From assembly GCA_034667465.1 (NCBI GenBank), contig JAXDJV010000025.1, positions 248,001 through 312,000 of the forward strand: a stretch of 64,000 nt of DNA, given 5' to 3'. Under the pieces are notes generated by a model. It saw only the letters and a program-made list of their open reading frames with translations. It searched no databases and had not been told where the DNA came from. Shown in pieces: positions 18,453 to 26,142 of this stretch; the first letter of the stretch is position 1, and the number at the start of each line of letters is the position of its first letter. Source of the DNA: JAOBAU01 sp034667465 (GTDB taxonomy: Bacteria; Acidobacteriota; Thermoanaerobaculia; Gp7-AA8). Made by a program: the position numbers and the translations under genes.

Positions 18453-20308
18453 TGAAAGCTCGCTCCGCCCGATTGCCGCTGGTTGCGTCGCTCTGCCTGG
18501 CCCTGTGCCTGAGCGCGCTCAGCGTCGTCGCGGAGCAATCAGTGCCGCGCGACATCTGGCCGCAGGCAACTTCCGCCGCAAGTGCGGGTGACATCGACGC
18601 GGCGATCAAACAGACGAACGCGCTCATCGAAACCGGCAAATCGTACGGACTGAAAACATTCCCGCAATACGCCGCATCCGCCGCGGCGATGGCGCGCCAA
18701 GCCGACAAAGAGAACAACAAGCCGGTCGCGAACTGGGCGACGAAAGCGGCCGATCAACTCGATCCTTCTTCGTCGGCCGTCGCATTCAGCAACGCCGATC
18801 ACGCCGCGGATCTGAAGCAGTGGGGAAAAGCGATTCCATTCGTCTTCTCCGGATTCGCGCGTCTCTTCGGCAACTATCGCACGCGACTGCTCAGCCGCGC
18901 CGACACGTTCATGGTGTTGCTGCTGGCGATCGCGCTCACCTGCGCGATCTTCGCGGTGTCGCTCTTCGTTCGCTACTTCCGCGCACGAGCGCACGACTTC
19001 CGCGAAAGCCTCAGTCAGCGTTTCCACGGCGGCTCCGTGACCGTGCTCGCATTCGCGCTGCTGTTCCTGCCGGTCTTCTTCTGGCTCGGACCGATCTGGC
19101 TGATCTTCTACTGGTTCATCATTTTCTTCGGCTACGCGAAGCCGGCCGAGCGCGTGCTGATCATCGTGTTATCGCTGCTTCTCGCGATCACGCCGATCGC
19201 GCTCGATCTCGCATCGCACTGGATCGCCGGCTCCGACAGCCCCGCGGTCGTCGCCGCAATCGGCAGCGCCGAACAGAGCTACCAGCCCGACGCGCTGCGC
19301 CGCATTCAGGATCTCGTCAGCATCGTTCCGGACAATCCGCGCCTGCAGCTCCTGCTCGGAAACATGCTGATGTTCGAAGGCAACGAACGGCAGGCTGCCG
19401 ATCACTATCGCCTCTCCGCGGAGTTGAAGGATTCCGCCGGCGCGCACGTGAACCTCGGCAACCTTCACTATCTCGACAACGACTTCGCCGCCGCCGTCAC
19501 CGAGTACGAGAAAGCGGAAGCGCTCGATCCGAAACTGGCGATCACGTTCTACAACCACTCGCTCGCCAGCGGTGAAACGTACAAGTTCGACGAGCAGGCG
19601 AAGATGCTGGAGACCGCACGCCGTCTCGATCGCGCCGCCGTCGACAAACTCTCATCGCATCCGCCGGCGCAGAAGGTCGTGATGTATCACCTGCCGATCG
19701 CCGAAGCGTGGTCGATCGGAGCCGACGTCGCCCGCCGCGGCGCCGCACGCAGTCTGTTCGGCAACTACTCATGGTTCGATCCGGCGACCAGCGCGAGCAA
19801 TCCGCTGACCCTCGGCTCGCTCGGCGCGATCGTGCTGGCGCTCTTCTTCTGGACGCGCCGCCGCCACACCGGTTTCGCCGGCTCGTGCATCAAGTGCGGA
19901 CGGACGTTCTGCTATCGCTGCAAGTCGGCGCGCGAGAGCGCGACGTACTGCACGCAATGCATCCACATCTATCTCAAGCGCGACGGCGTGTCGCTCGACA
20001 CGAAGCGGACGAAGCTCGAAGAAGTGCAGGAACATCAGAGCGGAATGCTGCGGCGCAATCGGCTCTTCGCGACGTTCCTCGCCGGCACCGGCCAGCTGCT
20101 CGAAGGCCGTACGATCGCCGGCATCATCGGACTCTTTCTCTTCCTCGTCTTCGTCTGCCTCGCGCTGCTCGTCGGGCGACTCGCGCCCGTGCTTGCGTCG
20201 GGCGAAGTGGCTACGATGCTCGTGCGCATCGGCGCGATCGTCGTCGCGCTGATCATCTGGCTCACGCTCGCGCTGCCGGTTTGGCGACGGAGGGCCTCGA
20301 CGGTCTGA
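18452..20308 (+). CDS. Membrane TPR protein with zinc-ribbon-like cysteine cluster
   Basis: 618-residue membrane protein of unknown function. It has a signal peptide (residues 1-30), three membrane helices around 150-255, and a periplasmic or cytoplasmic TPR region at about 270-400 (LLGNMLMFEGNERQAADHYRLS and following repeats). One more helix near 455 precedes a cysteine cluster with three CxxC pairs (CIKC, CYRC, CTQC), like a FYVE/RING-type zinc finger, and two C-terminal helices. It is coupled to the DUF1844 gene and followed 3 bp later by the DUF4388 gene, suggesting the three products work together, perhaps in an envelope-associated complex (inference). I do not recognise an orthologue with known function. 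Confidence 0.75.
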   Translation: MKARSARLPLVASLCLALCLSALSVVAEQSVPRDIWPQATSAASAGDIDAAIKQTNALIETGKSYGLKTFPQYAASAAAMARQADKENNKPVANWATKAADQLDPSSSAVAFSNADHAADLKQWGKAIPFVFSGFARLFGNYRTRLLSRADTFMVLLLAIALTCAIFAVSLFVRYFRARAHDFRESLSQRFHGGSVTVLAFALLFLPVFFWLGPIWLIFYWFIIFFGYAKPAERVLIIVLSLLLAITPIALDLASHWIAGSDSPAVVAAIGSAEQSYQPDALRRIQDLVSIVPDNPRLQLLLGNMLMFEGNERQAADHYRLSAELKDSAGAHVNLGNLHYLDNDFAAAVTEYEKAEALDPKLAITFYNHSLASGETYKFDEQAKMLETARRLDRAAVDKLSSHPPAQKVVMYHLPIAEAWSIGADVARRGAARSLFGNYSWFDPATSASNPLTLGSLGAIVLALFFWTRRRHTGFAGSCIKCGRTFCYRCKSARESATYCTQCIHIYLKRDGVSLDTKRTKLEEVQEHQSGMLRRNRLFATFLAGTGQLLEGRTIAGIIGLFLFLVFVCLALLVGRLAPVLASGEVATMLVRIGAIVVALIIWLTLALPVWRRRASTV

Positions 20309-20311
20309 CCT

Positions 20312-21601
20312 ATGGCTCTCGAAGGGACACTCAGAGACTTCAGTCTCGCCGACATCTTCCAGCTGATCGGATTGCAGCGGAAGACCGGCGTGCTGACGCT
20401 GCGCGGGAAGGACGACACCGTCACCGTCACGTTCCTCGACGGAAAAGTGGTCGGCGCCGACTCGCTCAATCGCCGTCTCGAGAATCGTCTCGGCTCCGTG
20501 CTGATCAAGAGCGGCACGCTGACGCAGGATCAGCTCAATCGCGCGCTCGAGATCCAGCGCGAAACTCTCCAGCGCCTCGGCTTCATCCTCACGCACTACG
20601 GCATCATTTCCGCCGATTCGCTCAAGCAGGCCATCCAGCTGCAAATCCTGCAGATCGTCTATCGCCTCTTCCGCTGGAAGGACGGCGATTACCACTTCTC
20701 GCAGGAAACGACGATCGAGTACGACCGCGACAACGTCGTGCCCATCACCGCCGAGTCGATCCTGATGGAAGGCGCTCGGATGATGGACGAGTGGCCGATC
20801 ATCGAGAAGCGCATCCGGTCGCACGACATGGTCTTCCGGAAGAAGCTGACCGACCAGGAGATCGTGGTCGTCGGCGCCGACGATGCGGACGAAATCGACT
20901 TCGCGCCCGACACCATGACGTCGCGCAAGAAGAAGAACATCATCTCCGACAAGATCCGCATCTCGGAGGAAGAGAAGGCGATCTACGACATGGTCGACGG
21001 CACGCAGACCGTCGGCGACATCATCGAGATCTCCCGCTTCTCCGAATTCGACACGAACAAAGCGCTGTACGAACTGCTGACGCGCGATCTCATCGAAGAG
21101 GTTCGCGGACAGAGCGCCGCGCAGGTCGTCGAAGCAGCGCCGCTCGATGAAACCGAAGTCGCCGAGACTCCGGTGCCGCTGCCGCTCGTCGCCGTGCTGA
21201 CGATTCTCGCGCTGCTGTCACTCACGACGTCGTTCAAGAATCCGCTGAACCATTTCCGTCCGCTGCAGCGCGAAACGTCGTCGATCGACGAAGCGCGGAA
21301 AGCGATCTCGCTGCAGCGCATCGAGGCGATCGCGCAAGCCATCGATCGCTACAACGTCGTCAACAATCGCCTGCCGGCGCGCCTCCAGGAGCTCGCACCG
21401 CATTACCTCGCCGCGAAACTGCTCACCGATCCGTGGGGCAACGGCTACAAGTACCTGCAGCTCCCGGAAAAATATCTGCTGACCGGATCGTCGGCCGACG
21501 GCCGCACCGATCCCGACCTTTTCCTGCAGCACGGCATCGACAGCACGCCGATGTTGTCGAGCACGAAGCCGGTCACGGGTGGAATTCAGCTGATCGATTA
21601 A
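20312..21601 (+). CDS. DUF4388 protein with C-terminal pilin (GspG)-like domain
   Basis: 429 residues. The N-terminus is a DUF4388 (PatA-like) domain (MALEGTLRDFSLADIFQLIG, then KTGVLTLRG), usually found in gliding, twitching and signalling proteins of Deltaproteobacteria, Cyanobacteria and Acidobacteriota. A helical middle part (LGSVLIKSGTLTQDQLNRAL) resembles the FrzS/PilB N-terminal GSPII_E module. After one membrane helix near 290-308, the last 120 residues resemble the C-terminal part of type II secretion pseudopilins (LLTDPWGNGYKY and then SSADGRTD, compare DPWGxPYxY and GxDG). The start is ATG 20312, 3 bp after the preceding stop. The stop overlaps the converging lipid kinase gene by 4 bp. 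The fold assignments outside DUF4388 are by eye. Confidence 0.78.
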   Translation: MALEGTLRDFSLADIFQLIGLQRKTGVLTLRGKDDTVTVTFLDGKVVGADSLNRRLENRLGSVLIKSGTLTQDQLNRALEIQRETLQRLGFILTHYGIISADSLKQAIQLQILQIVYRLFRWKDGDYHFSQETTIEYDRDNVVPITAESILMEGARMMDEWPIIEKRIRSHDMVFRKKLTDQEIVVVGADDADEIDFAPDTMTSRKKKNIISDKIRISEEEKAIYDMVDGTQTVGDIIEISRFSEFDTNKALYELLTRDLIEEVRGQSAAQVVEAAPLDETEVAETPVPLPLVAVLTILALLSLTTSFKNPLNHFRPLQRETSSIDEARKAISLQRIEAIAQAIDRYNVVNNRLPARLQELAPHYLAAKLLTDPWGNGYKYLQLPEKYLLTGSSADGRTDPDLFLQHGIDSTPMLSSTKPVTGGIQLID

Positions 21602-22461
21602 CGCGGCGGCGCGATGATGCGCAGCCGTTGCTCCGCCAGCCCGAATTGCACCGGCGTCGTCGTGAGCCGTTCACCATCCGCGTACACCTCGAGCAGTTCA
21701 TCCGACTGAAAGCGGAACTCGGTGCCGCGCATCGTTTCGACGAACTCACTCTTCACGTGCGTTCCCGTGTACGCGCGCGGCAGCGTCTTCAGCAACTCAC
21801 CACGCGTGGTGCGATGAATGATGCAGAGGTCGAGCAGCCGATCGTCGACTTCCGCGCTCGGCACGATGCGAATGCCGCCGCCGTACTGCCGCGAGTTGCC
21901 GACGACCGCGAACATGATTTCCTGATTGCGCTCGTTGATGCGCACGTGATGCGGCGTGAAGCGCGGCAGCACGCGGAGGATCGCGTAGAGGTAGACGAGC
22001 GAACCGCGAAGGTGTTTGACCTCGTTCGCGAAGCGCGCCACCTCGGAATCGAAGCCGAGTCCGGCGACGCCGAGGTAGCGAATGCCGTTGGCGACTGCAA
22101 CGTCGACTTCGCGCGGCGCGCCGTCGACGATGAGATCGCACGCCGCTTTCAATTTGCGCGGGATGCCGAGCACGCGCGCGAAGTCGTCGCCCGACCCCTG
22201 CGGCAGCAACGCGAGCGTTCCGCGGGCGAGATCGAATTCGCGCACGGCGAGATTCAGCGAGCCGTCGCCGCCGCTGATGACGACGCGATCGTAGCCGGCC
22301 GAAGAACTCTCGCGCGCGATGCGCGTCAAATCACCGGGACTGCTGCTCTCCTCGATGTCGAGCTGCGCCCCGCGCCCACGCAGCAGCGCTTCCGCCTCGG
22401 CGATATGCCGGCGAGCGCGACCACGACCAGCCGATGGGTTGTAGATGAGTTTGAGATGCAC
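21598..22461 (-). CDS. Diacylglycerol/sphingosine-type lipid kinase family protein (YegS/BmrU-like)
   Basis: 287-residue lipid kinase of the DAGK_cat family, which phosphorylates membrane diacylglycerol or a related lipid using ATP. The phosphate-binding YNPSAGRGRA loop is at residues 7-16, the nucleotide-binding GGDGSLN at 64-70 and PQGSGDDFAR at 87-96, with the usual two-domain length. It is divergent from the HtrA-like gene (38 bp) and convergent with the DUF4388 gene, sharing bases of the stop codons. The lipid substrate cannot be told from sequence. Confidence 0.92.
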   Translation of the reverse strand: MHLKLIYNPSAGRGRARRHIAEAEALLRGRGAQLDIEESSSPGDLTRIARESSSAGYDRVVISGGDGSLNLAVREFDLARGTLALLPQGSGDDFARVLGIPRKLKAACDLIVDGAPREVDVAVANGIRYLGVAGLGFDSEVARFANEVKHLRGSLVYLYAILRVLPRFTPHHVRINERNQEIMFAVVGNSRQYGGGIRIVPSAEVDDRLLDLCIIHRTTRGELLKTLPRAYTGTHVKSEFVETMRGTEFRFQSDELLEVYADGERLTTTPVQFGLAEQRLRIIAPPR

Positions 22462-22484
22462 GACTTTCGCGACAGTGTAAAACG

Positions 22485-22490
22485 TAAAAT
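22485..22490 (+). promoter_or_regulatory. Putative -10 element for the HtrA-like gene (leaderless-type spacing)
   Basis: TAAAAT lies 9 bp before the ATG at 22500, in a locally AT-rich stretch of an otherwise GC-rich intergenic region. With normal -10 to start spacing, transcription would begin at or next to the initiation codon. No Shine-Dalgarno sequence is present (CAAACAGCC precedes the ATG). Confidence 0.45.
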
Positions 22491-22499
22491 CAAACAGCC

Positions 22500-23867
22500 A
22501 TGAAGCACGTTCGTACAGCCACCGTCCTCTTCGCCCTCAGCCTGGCCTGCAAACCGGTCGCGGAATCACAGACGCTCGACCGCCCGCAACCGTCGCGCAC
22601 CACCATTCCGCCGACCGTCAGCGCATCGCGCCGCACGCCCGTCGTGATCGTCGCGCACGACACGCTTCCCGCCGTCGTCAACATTCAAACCGAAGCGACG
22701 ATGAGCCGCCGCGAAGTCGATCCGTTCTTCGATCCCTTCGGATTCTTCGGCGGACGAAACCGCGCATACACCACGCAATCGCTCGGCTCCGGCTTCGTCT
22801 GGTCGGCCGACGGAATCATCGTCACGAACAATCACGTCGTCGAAGGCGCGTCGCGGATCACGGTCAACTTCAACGATGGAAAACAACTCAGCGCGAAACT
22901 GATCGGCGTCGATCCCGACAGCGACGTGGCCGTGCTGCGCGTCGACGCGAAAGGACTTCCGACCGCGCCGATCGGCACGTCGTCGGATTTGATGATCGGC
23001 GAGACCGTCGTCGCGGTCGGCAATCCGTTCGGACTGAGCGGCACGGTGACGACAGGCGTCGTCTCCGCGCTCGGCCGCTCCGTTCCGTCGAAAGAGCAGG
23101 GCCGCACGTTCACCGATTTCATTCAGACCGACGCGTCGATCAATCCCGGCAACTCCGGCGGACCGCTGCTGAACATCGAAGGAAAAGTCATCGGCATCAA
23201 CACCGCGATCTACGCGAACGCGCAGGGCATCGGCTTCGCGATTCCGGTCGACCGCGCGCGCAAGATCGTGCAGGACATCGTTCGCTACGGCAGCGTGCAC
23301 AGCGCGTGGATCGGTGCAGTCACCGCGACGCTGACGCCGGAAGAAGCAAAGCGGCTGAACATTCGCGCAACACGCGGCGCACTCGTCGCACGCGTCTTCA
23401 GCGGCTCGCCGGCTGAGTCCGCAGGACTGCGCAGTGGCGACGTGATCACGGCCGTGGCGGGAAAACCAATCGACTCCCGCGAATCGTTCTCGACATACAC
23501 CGCAACAATTCCGAGTGGCCAGCCGGTAACGCTGGCGATCTTTCGCGGCGGCTCGCCCACCGACATTTCCGTCCGCCCGATCGATCCCCCGCAAAACCTC
23601 GGCTTACGAATTCTCGACGAGATCGCCGGCCTCAAAGTCGTCGACCGCTCGCGCAGCGTCTTCATCGATGAAGTCACCCGCGGCTCGCGCAGCGACAACG
23701 TCGGCCTCGCGCCGGGAGACGTGATCGTCGGCATCAACGGCGCCGAGGTGACCTCGGTGAAAGCGCTGAACGACGCGCTAATCCAATCCGCCGAACGCTC
23801 GTCGATCGTCTTGTCGATCGCCCGCGACCGCTACATCTACAACCTGACCTTCCCCATGGGCACCTGA
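22500..23867 (+). CDS. HtrA/DegP-like serine protease, predicted lipoprotein
   Basis: 455-residue trypsin-fold protease for envelope protein quality control. The N-terminus (KHVRTATVLFALSLAC) is a lipoprotein signal with lipobox LSLAC (Cys17), so the enzyme is probably membrane-anchored rather than free in the periplasm. The catalytic triad is His112 (VTNNHVVEG), Asp142 (DSDVAVLRVD) and Ser219 (NPGNSGGPLL). Two PDZ domains follow (about 265-355 and 370-450). Length and order match the DegP/DegQ family. There is no Shine-Dalgarno site and an AT-rich hexamer lies 9 bp upstream of the ATG. The 3' side abuts a nested pair of palindromes. Confidence 0.94.
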   Translation: MKHVRTATVLFALSLACKPVAESQTLDRPQPSRTTIPPTVSASRRTPVVIVAHDTLPAVVNIQTEATMSRREVDPFFDPFGFFGGRNRAYTTQSLGSGFVWSADGIIVTNNHVVEGASRITVNFNDGKQLSAKLIGVDPDSDVAVLRVDAKGLPTAPIGTSSDLMIGETVVAVGNPFGLSGTVTTGVVSALGRSVPSKEQGRTFTDFIQTDASINPGNSGGPLLNIEGKVIGINTAIYANAQGIGFAIPVDRARKIVQDIVRYGSVHSAWIGAVTATLTPEEAKRLNIRATRGALVARVFSGSPAESAGLRSGDVITAVAGKPIDSRESFSTYTATIPSGQPVTLAIFRGGSPTDISVRPIDPPQNLGLRILDEIAGLKVVDRSRSVFIDEVTRGSRSDNVGLAPGDVIVGINGAEVTSVKALNDALIQSAERSSIVLSIARDRYIYNLTFPMGT

Positions 23868-24007
23868 AGTCAAAGTCGGGGGTTCGCCTGTCATCCCGAG
23901 CGTAGCGAGGGATCCGGGTTGGGCGGGGCACGAAACCGTGGGCAATCCGCCCCGCCCGCCCGGATCCCTCACTACGTTCGGGATGACGTCTGACCCCATA
24001 CTTTTTT
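23868..24007. repeat. Degenerate outer palindrome (type A-like) surrounding a type C element
   Basis: The left flank (about 23868-23885) reads AGTCAAAGTCGGGGGT. The right flank (about 23988-24007) is GTCTGACCCC, ATAC and a run of six T. Reverse-complemented, these share AAAGT and GGGGT blocks with each other and with the arms of the element at 35831-35943. The type C palindrome at 23890-23987 sits between them, as if one mobile palindrome had inserted into another. The T-run overlaps the stop codon of the converging SprT-like gene, so the right flank could double as a terminator. Confidence 0.55.
23890..23987. repeat. Type C palindromic repeat, copy 1
   Basis: Inverted arms beginning GTCATCCCGAGCGTAGCGAG and ending with its complement (with two changes, ACTACGTTCGGG) enclose a GC-rich, variable centre. 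The arms are about 37 bp. It lies between the convergent HtrA-like and SprT-like genes. It is the first of five copies in the window (others at 30475, 41410, 48820 and 61166). Confidence 0.9.
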
Positions 24008-24476
24008 AGAACAGGACCATCTGGGCGATCGGGGCGGGGGCGAGCGGTTTCTCCACGATGCCGGTGCGTGGTTCGAGCTCGCTCTTCCGCCGGCCCAGGA
24101 GGATGAAGAGGTTGCGGCGGATCCATTCCTTTGATTCGCGGTGATAGCGGAACTGGCGTTCGGCGGCGTGGAATCTTCGATTGTGATTCGCGCCGAGGAC
24201 GTGGTGCAGGTATTCGTGGTGAATGATCGACTGCACGAAAAACGCGGGGATGTTCGGCGAGTTGAGCAGCGGGTGAATGCGAATTTCGCACGTGATGTGG
24301 TTGTACGACCCGAGGCGAATCGAGCGGCGTTTTTTGCGCGCGATCTGATGTCCCCACATCACCGGCAGCGGCGGGTATTTGTAGAAATAGGTTTGATGCA
24401 CTTCGGCTGCGAGTGAGCCGAGGTGATGAGTCGTTTCGGGGACTGGAAGGGGAAAGGCGCGCGGCATCGCCCTCAT
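24006..24476 (-). CDS. SprT-like zinc metallopeptidase-fold protein
   Basis: 156 residues from ATG 24476. The HEYLH motif (HExxH, about residues 87-91) with a downstream His (NRRFHAAERQF) matches the SprT/Spartan-type or DUF45 zincin fold. Members are predicted metalloproteases; bacterial substrates are unknown. TYFYKYPPLPVMWG and the basic ARKKRRSIRLGSYN segment match the beta-strand part that precedes the helix in this family. TTG 24503 is an alternative start and would put the gene 4 bp after the previous one; neither start has a good ribosome-binding site. It sits at the 3' end of a run of small membrane-protein genes. Confidence 0.75.
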   Translation of the reverse strand: MRAMPRAFPLPVPETTHHLGSLAAEVHQTYFYKYPPLPVMWGHQIARKKRRSIRLGSYNHITCEIRIHPLLNSPNIPAFFVQSIIHHEYLHHVLGANHNRRFHAAERQFRYHRESKEWIRRNLFILLGRRKSELEPRTGIVEKPLAPAPIAQMVLF

Positions 24477-24507
24477 TGTGCGAAGCCGCGCGCCGAAGCG
24501 CAACTGG

Positions 24508-24843
24508 TCAGGCGTTTGCGCCGCCGCCGACCTTATCCATAACCTGATTGACGTTGGCCATGGCGGCGGAGGTAATGAGCGCGGTACCGGCGGCGATTAC
24601 TTCATCGCTCTTCCGCATACCGAGCCAGATCCCGATGCCGAGGCCGACCATCATGGCCGCGACCGGAAAGGTCGTGATCTGGTCGCGCCAGCTTTCGGGA
24701 AGGAGCTTCTCGACTTCGTCGAAAAGCACCTCAGGTCCGTTTTCGGCCATGGCGTTGCCGAGGTTCGCGGCGTGCTCGCGAATCGGCGAATCGAAATCCA
24801 TCCCCGCTGCGGCGCGCTCGTGATCTGCGTTTCGAGTGGTCAT
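24508..24843 (-). CDS. Small membrane protein of unknown function
   Basis: 111-residue protein with an acidic, soluble N-terminal half (DSPIREHAANLGNAM, EVEKLLPESW), one clear membrane helix (about residues 60-77, AAMMVGLGIGIWLGM with glycine-zipper spacing) and a second moderately hydrophobic segment (VIAAGTALITSAAMANV). AGGAG stands 7 bp before the ATG. It lies 23 bp downstream of the DUF883-like gene and probably belongs to the same transcription unit. The glycine-zipper membrane helix and the neighbours suggest a membrane-stress or ribosome-hibernation type accessory role, which is inference only. Confidence 0.7.
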   Translation of the reverse strand: MTTRNADHERAAAGMDFDSPIREHAANLGNAMAENGPEVLFDEVEKLLPESWRDQITTFPVAAMMVGLGIGIWLGMRKSDEVIAAGTALITSAAMANVNQVMDKVGGGANA

Positions 24844-24866
24844 TTCTTTCTCCTGAAGCCGGCTGA

Positions 24867-25148
24867 CTACTCGTCGTCGCGACGCAGCAGCATGCCGATC
24901 ACGAAGCCGACGCCGACCGAGATCAGCAGCGCTTTTCCGGGATTGGAGCGGACGTAGCTGCGAACCTGATCGGTGACGGCGCCGAAGTCGACGTCTTCAA
25001 CCTTCTCTTTCACTTTGTTGTACTGATCGCGTACGGCGCCCGAAGCCGCCGAATATTTGTCGCCGACGAATTCCTTCGCCTTGTCAAAACGACCGCCGAC
25101 TCCTTCGCTACCTGCGGCGGCACCTGCCGGATTTGTTGTCTCAGTCAT
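24867..25148 (-). CDS. DUF883/YqjD-ElaB-like membrane-anchored protein
   Basis: 93 residues. A Gly/Ala-rich N-terminus is followed by a long charged amphipathic helix (DKAKEFVGDKYSAASGAV to KEKVEDVDFGAVTDQV). A C-terminal membrane anchor with the family pattern NPGKALLISVGVGFVIGMLL ends in two arginines. E. coli YqjD/ElaB proteins bind ribosomes at the inner membrane in stationary phase; this protein may do the same. GGAGG lies 6 bp before the ATG. It is 27 bp downstream of the small lmo0937-like gene. Confidence 0.82.
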   Translation of the reverse strand: MTETTNPAGAAAGSEGVGGRFDKAKEFVGDKYSAASGAVRDQYNKVKEKVEDVDFGAVTDQVRSYVRSNPGKALLISVGVGFVIGMLLRRDDE

Positions 25149-25175
25149 TTACTTCCTCCATCGATCGGTGCGCCG

Positions 25176-25325
25176 TCAGACGGCTCGTCGCCCGCTGATC
25201 AGCTGCACGATGACGAGAATGATGGCGATGACGAGCAGGATGTGCAACACGCCGCCTACCAGCGTTTTGGTCACCAGCCCGAGAATCCAGAGGATGAGCA
25301 GAATGGCGATGATGGTCCAGATCAT
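25176..25325 (-). CDS. Lmo0937-family small membrane protein (49 aa)
   Basis: A short gene read directly from the sequence: it starts MIWTIIAILLILWILGLVT, continues with a glycine pair and a second hydrophobic helix (LHILLVIAIILVIVQLI) and ends SGRRAV. This two-helix pattern with a terminal RR is typical of the Lmo0937 family, stress-induced hydrophobic peptides of unknown mechanism. GGAGGAG lies 9 bp before the ATG. It is the first gene of a four-gene minus-strand group with the DUF883 protein, the 111-residue membrane protein and the SprT-like protein. Confidence 0.85.
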   Translation of the reverse strand: MIWTIIAILLILWILGLVTKTLVGGVLHILLVIAIILVIVQLISGRRAV

Positions 25326-25378
25326 TCTCGGTAACTCCTCCGGCGACGGACTGTGCAGTCCCCGTACCAGTCAATACG

Positions 25379-25449
25379 AAGGTGCTGAGTGCAGAGTGCT
25401 GAGTCGCTCCGCCTTTACTCAGCACTCTGCACTCAGCACTCAGCACCTT
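25379..25449. repeat. Heptad-unit palindrome (type D)
   Basis: Left arm 25379-25404 and right arm 25417-25449 are built from 7-bp units GTGCTGA and GTGCAGA (three in the left arm, four in the right arm) around a 12-bp spacer. The right arm has one extra unit, evidence of unit gain or loss by slippage. In TGA-first phase the units read TGAGTGC, related to the TGAGGGA/TGAAGGA units of the elements at 14891 and 54279. This copy lies between divergent genes (lmo0937-like and ABC ATPase), unlike the others. Confidence 0.88.
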
Positions 25450-25467
25450 TGACTTAGCATTCGCGGA

Positions 25468-26142
25468 GTGCGAATCAACCTGACCAACGTCGATTACGAA
25501 TACGGCGGCAGCGAAGAATCCGCGCCGGTGCGTGTGCTCCGCGACGTCTCCCTGAACATCGCCTCGGGCGATTTCGCGGTTTTGATGGGGGCGTCGGGGA
25601 GCGGGAAATCGACGCTGTTGAATTTGATCGGCGCGGTCGATCGGCCCACCTCCGGACGCATTCACCTCGGCGACGTCGAGACTTCCGCGCTTTCCGAATC
25701 GGCGCTGACGATGCTGCGGCGCACCGCTATCGGCTTCATCTTTCAGTTCTTCAATCTCATCCCGACGCTTTCCGTGGCGGAGAACGTCGGCTTTCCGCTT
25801 TCGCTTGCGAAGGTGCCGCGACGCGAGCTCGATTCGCGCGTTGCGGCGATGCTCGAGCGCGTCGGACTGCCGCATCGTGCGAAGCATTTTCCGAACGAGC
25901 TTTCCGGCGGCGAGATGCAGCGCGTCGCGATCGGCCGCGCGGTCATTCATCGCCCGCCGCTGATCCTCGCCGATGAGCCGACCGGCAATCTCGATTCGCG
26001 CAACGGCGAATCGATCCTCGATCTGATCCGATCGATTCACGATGACGCCGGCACGACGATCGTGATGGCCACACACTCCGACGTCGCCGCCGCTCGCGGC
26101 GATTACGTGATCGCCGTCGCCGATGGGACCGTGTCGCGATGA
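25468..26142 (+). CDS. ABC transporter ATP-binding protein (LolD/MacB/YbbA type)
   Basis: 224-residue ATPase that powers the FtsX-type permease encoded next. Walker A GASGSGKST is at 41-49, the signature LSGGEMQ at 145-151 and Walker B LILADE at 165-170, followed by PTGNLDS, typical of the MacB/LolD/FtsE branch. The start is GTG 25468; the next gene overlaps by ATGA, so ATPase and permease are translationally coupled. The substrate is probably an envelope lipid, lipoprotein or small amphiphile, by analogy. Confidence 0.93.
   Translation: MRINLTNVDYEYGGSEESAPVRVLRDVSLNIASGDFAVLMGASGSGKSTLLNLIGAVDRPTSGRIHLGDVETSALSESALTMLRRTAIGFIFQFFNLIPTLSVAENVGFPLSLAKVPRRELDSRVAAMLERVGLPHRAKHFPNELSGGEMQRVAIGRAVIHRPPLILADEPTGNLDSRNGESILDLIRSIHDDAGTTIVMATHSDVAAARGDYVIAVADGTVSR

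Noticed and set aside
23734..24357. Minus-strand frame across the HtrA gene end and repeats
   Set aside because: It runs through palindromic elements and antisense of two real genes, with a Pro/Arg-rich product.
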